Part shown: one piece after another, positions 62,127 to 64,000 of the stretch
Layout of the letters: each line of letters opens with the position of its first letter
Position numbering within the stretch: the first letter of the stretch is position 1
Assembly (NCBI GenBank): GCA_009602735.1
Contig: WELA01002708.1
Location: 186,001 to 250,000 of the forward strand
Source of the DNA: Mesotaenium endlicherianum
Lineage: Eukaryota > Streptophyta > Zygnematophyceae > Zygnematales > Mesotaeniaceae
Direction: 5' to 3'
Length of the DNA: 64,000 bases
Position numbers and translations under genes: made by a program
The notes under the pieces: generated by a model
Databases searched by the model: none
What the model saw: the letters and a program-made list of their open reading frames with translations, nothing else
What the model was told of the DNA's origin: nothing

Positions 62127-62746
62127 AAGCAAGCGATTATCAGGAGTAGATAGTAAAGACTGTTTATATTGAGTAATAAGGTATGCATATTCCTTACAAT
62201 TTCCTTTGAGAAATTGCTCAGACTGTTAAGGACGACAACAACTGAAAGAGATCCGGTATAAAAGAAAAGAATCGCAACAGTAACCCAGAAAACAAAATCT
62301 TTCGTTAGCGGCTGCAATTCGTCCTTCTCATTTTGAAGGAAATTTTTAACCTTCCACAAACCCACAAAGATCAGCCAAACAGCAGACAGGGCATAGGAAT
62401 AGGTGTGAAAAGCTTTATATCCCGTAATAAAAAAAATGTCAGTGATACATATGCCCGCAACGAAAAAGCCGGAAAACAGAATTGACTTTCTTTGTAGACC
62501 TGGTTCAGACGTCACGTAAAAAAAAGAAGTATACAGCGCTAATTCAACTATTGAAAGGCAATTGATGAATAAAAGATTATTCCAACTATGCCAGACATAA
62601 TAGGTGCCGACGGCTTCTACAAAGAAAGTAAAACACAACAGCATTGAGATTATTACGCGCTCAATCCCTCTACGTTGGAAAGTAGTGTAAACAGCAATAA
62701 TCATTGCAGCTAGTAGGATCCACAGATCAGGGTTAATGGAATGCAT
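62087..62746 (-). CDS. 7TM membrane protein overlapping the histidine kinase gene
   Basis: The 219-residue product has about seven membrane segments: near 8-22, 30-50, 55-75, 85-105, 115-130, 150-175 and 190-208. No enzymatic motif is seen. Because its 3' end overlaps the kinase start by 40 nt, it likely works as the membrane sensor for that kinase. The start is ATG 62746; a frame from 62773 would begin inside the hairpin of the preceding terminator. The ATG directly follows a T-run, which is odd for a translated start. Confidence 0.75.
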   Translation of the reverse strand: MHSINPDLWILLAAMIIAVYTTFQRRGIERVIISMLLCFTFFVEAVGTYYVWHSWNNLLFINCLSIVELALYTSFFYVTSEPGLQRKSILFSGFFVAGICITDIFFITGYKAFHTYSYALSAVWLIFVGLWKVKNFLQNEKDELQPLTKDFVFWVTVAILFFYTGSLSVVVVLNSLSNFSKEIVRNMHTLLLNINSLYYLLLIIACLCPKRIPKSFFKQ

Positions 62747-62771
62747 AAAAAGGCCCCGGTTTTGCCGGGGC
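62747..62771 (-). terminator. Terminator of the 62798-63301 gene, touching the next ATG
   Basis: GCCCCGG (62753-62759) and CCGGGGC (62765-62771) form a perfect 7-bp stem. On the minus strand it is followed by CCTTTTT and then directly by the ATG at 62746. It may end the upstream transcript or act as an attenuator. Confidence 0.8.
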
Positions 62772-62797
62772 AAAATTACTCAATTTTAGGGCGGAAA

Positions 62798-63301
62798 CTA
62801 GATAACTTTAATCCCCTTTTCGTCCTCTAAGATGGTCAGTCCAACTCTTTCCATTTCCAGCCCGAAAGGGATGCCTTTCGTACCAAGAGGATCGTTTCCG
62901 CCACAAAAGGGAGGACAGGCTGTCCCGTAATTGAATGCCAGAATTTCGGCACCACCTTTATGAGGCACATAGAGGTTTTTATGAAAAAGACCATTTTCAG
63001 TCTTTTTCTCTTTTGTAGCTACCAGAACCACAGTTTGCCTTCCCCGCAGCTCAATATCCCCTTCGAAATCCTCCGGGTAAACACCATAGTAGACCTTAAT
63101 GCCATCCGCCCCGTGCTCGGACGCTAAACGAAGAAACTGTGTGATTTCTTCAATACCGAACCAGGTGCTTAAAGAATCAGGCTTCCCCAAAAATTGGGTG
63201 TTGGCTACCCATCTTTCTTTTTTGTAACGGCTGATAAGTTGGTCAACATGTTTGGTTCCGACCAACCGCCCGTTTTTCTGAAGAACTTGTGCTGTTGTCA
63301 T
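62798..63301 (-). CDS. Conserved protein of unknown function between signalling genes
   Basis: The 167-residue product has no signal peptide or membrane segment. Recognisable stretches are STWFGIEEITQFLRLASEHGADGIKVYYGVYPED near 45-78, GRQTVVLVATKEKK near 87-100, and a Cys/Gly-rich ending with ACPPFCGGNDPLG near 128-140. The two Cys could bind metal. I do not recognise the family; it looks like a Bacteroidota-specific protein. It is bounded by a terminator and lies between two regulator systems, which hints at a link to signalling. Confidence 0.7.
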   Translation of the reverse strand: MTTAQVLQKNGRLVGTKHVDQLISRYKKERWVANTQFLGKPDSLSTWFGIEEITQFLRLASEHGADGIKVYYGVYPEDFEGDIELRGRQTVVLVATKEKKTENGLFHKNLYVPHKGGAEILAFNYGTACPPFCGGNDPLGTKGIPFGLEMERVGLTILEDEKGIKVI

Positions 63302-63493
63302 TGGAATTAGTTTAGGTGAATAATACCACCAAACTATCCGACGTCATTGTAATAATACAGTTTCAATAATTTATAAAACAATTAATTACACATGTGTTAT
63401 ATATATAATATAATGTATGCCAAGAATTTCCGATTTTCGTGACAAATATTACCCTGTCATTGGAATAAAAAAACAATGCTTCCAGGGATAATA

Positions 63494-63514
63494 AAATACC
63501 CCCATAAATGGGGG
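63494..63514 (-). terminator. Terminator of the second response regulator
   Basis: CCCCCA and TGGGGG pair around TAAA (63499-63514). On the minus strand a TATTTTATTAT tail follows, 30 nt behind the stop at 63547. The gap 63302-63493 shows only AT-rich sequence. Confidence 0.65.
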
Positions 63515-63546
63515 CGCAAATAAAAAATAATCGGGGAGGTTAGATC

Positions 63547-64000
63547 TCAATGATAGAATGCGATCATTCCGTTCAGGACTCCGTATAATACCAAAACGGG
63601 ACGGCTGTTAAGGTCAAGCTTTTGAAACAGGCTGTCCCGGTAATTTTCTACCGTTTTGAAACTAACCCCCATTTTCTCAGCTATCTCTTTATAGCTCAAG
63701 TCGGTACTGGCAAGTTGAATAAATTCAACTTCTTTCTTTGTTAAAATACTCTTGCCGTAAAATCCTGTCTTTTTATTAGAATGCTCTCGAAATTGGAAAT
63801 ACTCCTTTTTAACAAGGTCGCCAAGGTAAAAACCATATTTATGCACCGACACGATTGCTTTCTGTATAACGGAAGGATCAGATGACTTATTAATATACCC
63901 GCAGGCACCGTTTACAATCATATTGATGATCATATCCTCTTCGCCGTAAAAAGAGAATACGATAATTTTAATATCCGGATATGACAACAACAATTTCTCC
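63547..64000 (-). CDS. LuxR-type response regulator, N-terminus cut by window end
   Basis: The frame is open to the right edge, so about the first third of the receiver domain is missing. Visible are the receiver end (IIVFSFYGEEDMIINMIVNGACGYINKSSDPSVIQKAI, with the Thr/Ser and Lys switch region), a linker, and a LuxR HTH (LTKKEVEFIQLASTDLSYKEIAEKMGVSFKTVENYRDSLFQKL). It resembles the first regulator at 60686-61333. Its kinase partner is not in the window. Confidence 0.9.
   Translation of the reverse strand, partial: EKLLLSYPDIKIIVFSFYGEEDMIINMIVNGACGYINKSSDPSVIQKAIVSVHKYGFYLGDLVKKEYFQFREHSNKKTGFYGKSILTKKEVEFIQLASTDLSYKEIAEKMGVSFKTVENYRDSLFQKLDLNSRPVLVLYGVLNGMIAFYH

Noticed and set aside
1-64000. 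CRISPR array, insertion sequence or prophage
   Set aside because: No regularly spaced direct repeats, transposase, integrase or phage structural genes are visible; the only dispersed repeats are the four palindromes.

Overview
This window looks like a chromosomal segment of a Bacteroidota bacterium, most likely Chitinophagaceae (Chitinophaga/Niastella/Flavitalea-like). Support comes from the gene families (beta-N-acetylhexosaminidase, NagB fused to a PIG-L deacetylase, HU-CCDC81, an SpmA/SpmB fusion, RskA/fasciclin, large TPR plus beta-barrel pairs), from many lipoproteins and outer-membrane barrels, from weak Shine-Dalgarno sequences, and from repeated matches to the Bacteroidota promoter (TTTG, about 19 nt, TAnnTTTG). 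Most of it is core metabolism and envelope. I saw no insertion sequence, prophage, CRISPR array or rRNA.

Layout. 1-3000: the 3' end of an unknown gene, a two-gene module of a tiny protein and an ADP-ribosyltransferase-like protein (probable toxin-antitoxin pair), a small membrane protein and an SpmA/SpmB-type protein. 3-14 kb: ychF with a glutaminyl cyclase lipoprotein; a methyltransferase; an envelope group of TPR protein, beta-barrel and HU-CCDC81 protein; a thioesterase; an outer-membrane barrel; a PBP4-type carboxypeptidase. 14-31 kb: cinA, a lone 2-oxoacid dehydrogenase E2, a four-gene RND efflux operon, an S9 peptidase, NADP-isocitrate dehydrogenase, and an Nramp transporter fused to a universal stress domain behind a palindromic operator. 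31-49 kb: an alpha-glucan phosphorylase homologue without the pyridoxal-phosphate lysine, ubiX, hutI-hutG, arginine deiminase with CtlX, an RmlD-like reductase, pfkA-pyk, GH20 hexosaminidase, the NagB/PIG-L fusion, a PAP2-type membrane enzyme, a BamA-type barrel, a PhyH oxygenase and an SDR.

49.8-57 kb: a tRNA-Arg(ACG) with unusual tertiary-pair bases, a 5'-truncated gene remnant, and a four-gene planctomycete-type operon (PSD1/cytochrome, DUF1501, TIM-barrel isomerase, DUF2231/cytochrome/LRR). 57-64 kb is regulatory: a fasciclin protein beside an ECF sigma/RskA pair, an exported truncated globin, a small membrane protein, a histidine kinase/response regulator pair overlapping a 7TM protein, an unknown protein, and a second response regulator cut by the window edge.

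Working together: GH20 plus NagB/PIG-L fit chitin or GlcNAc use feeding pfkA/pyk; hutI/hutG and ADI/CtlX form a histidine and arginine breakdown block. Four copies of one long palindrome lie directly behind stop codons, and at least three genes carry a -7 box exactly 4 nt before ATG, which suggests leaderless mRNAs. The most promising candidates for something undescribed are the ADP-ribosyltransferase module, the lysine-less phosphorylase, the palindrome family, the exported globin next to the sigma/anti-sigma/fasciclin set, and the split 7TM/kinase system.
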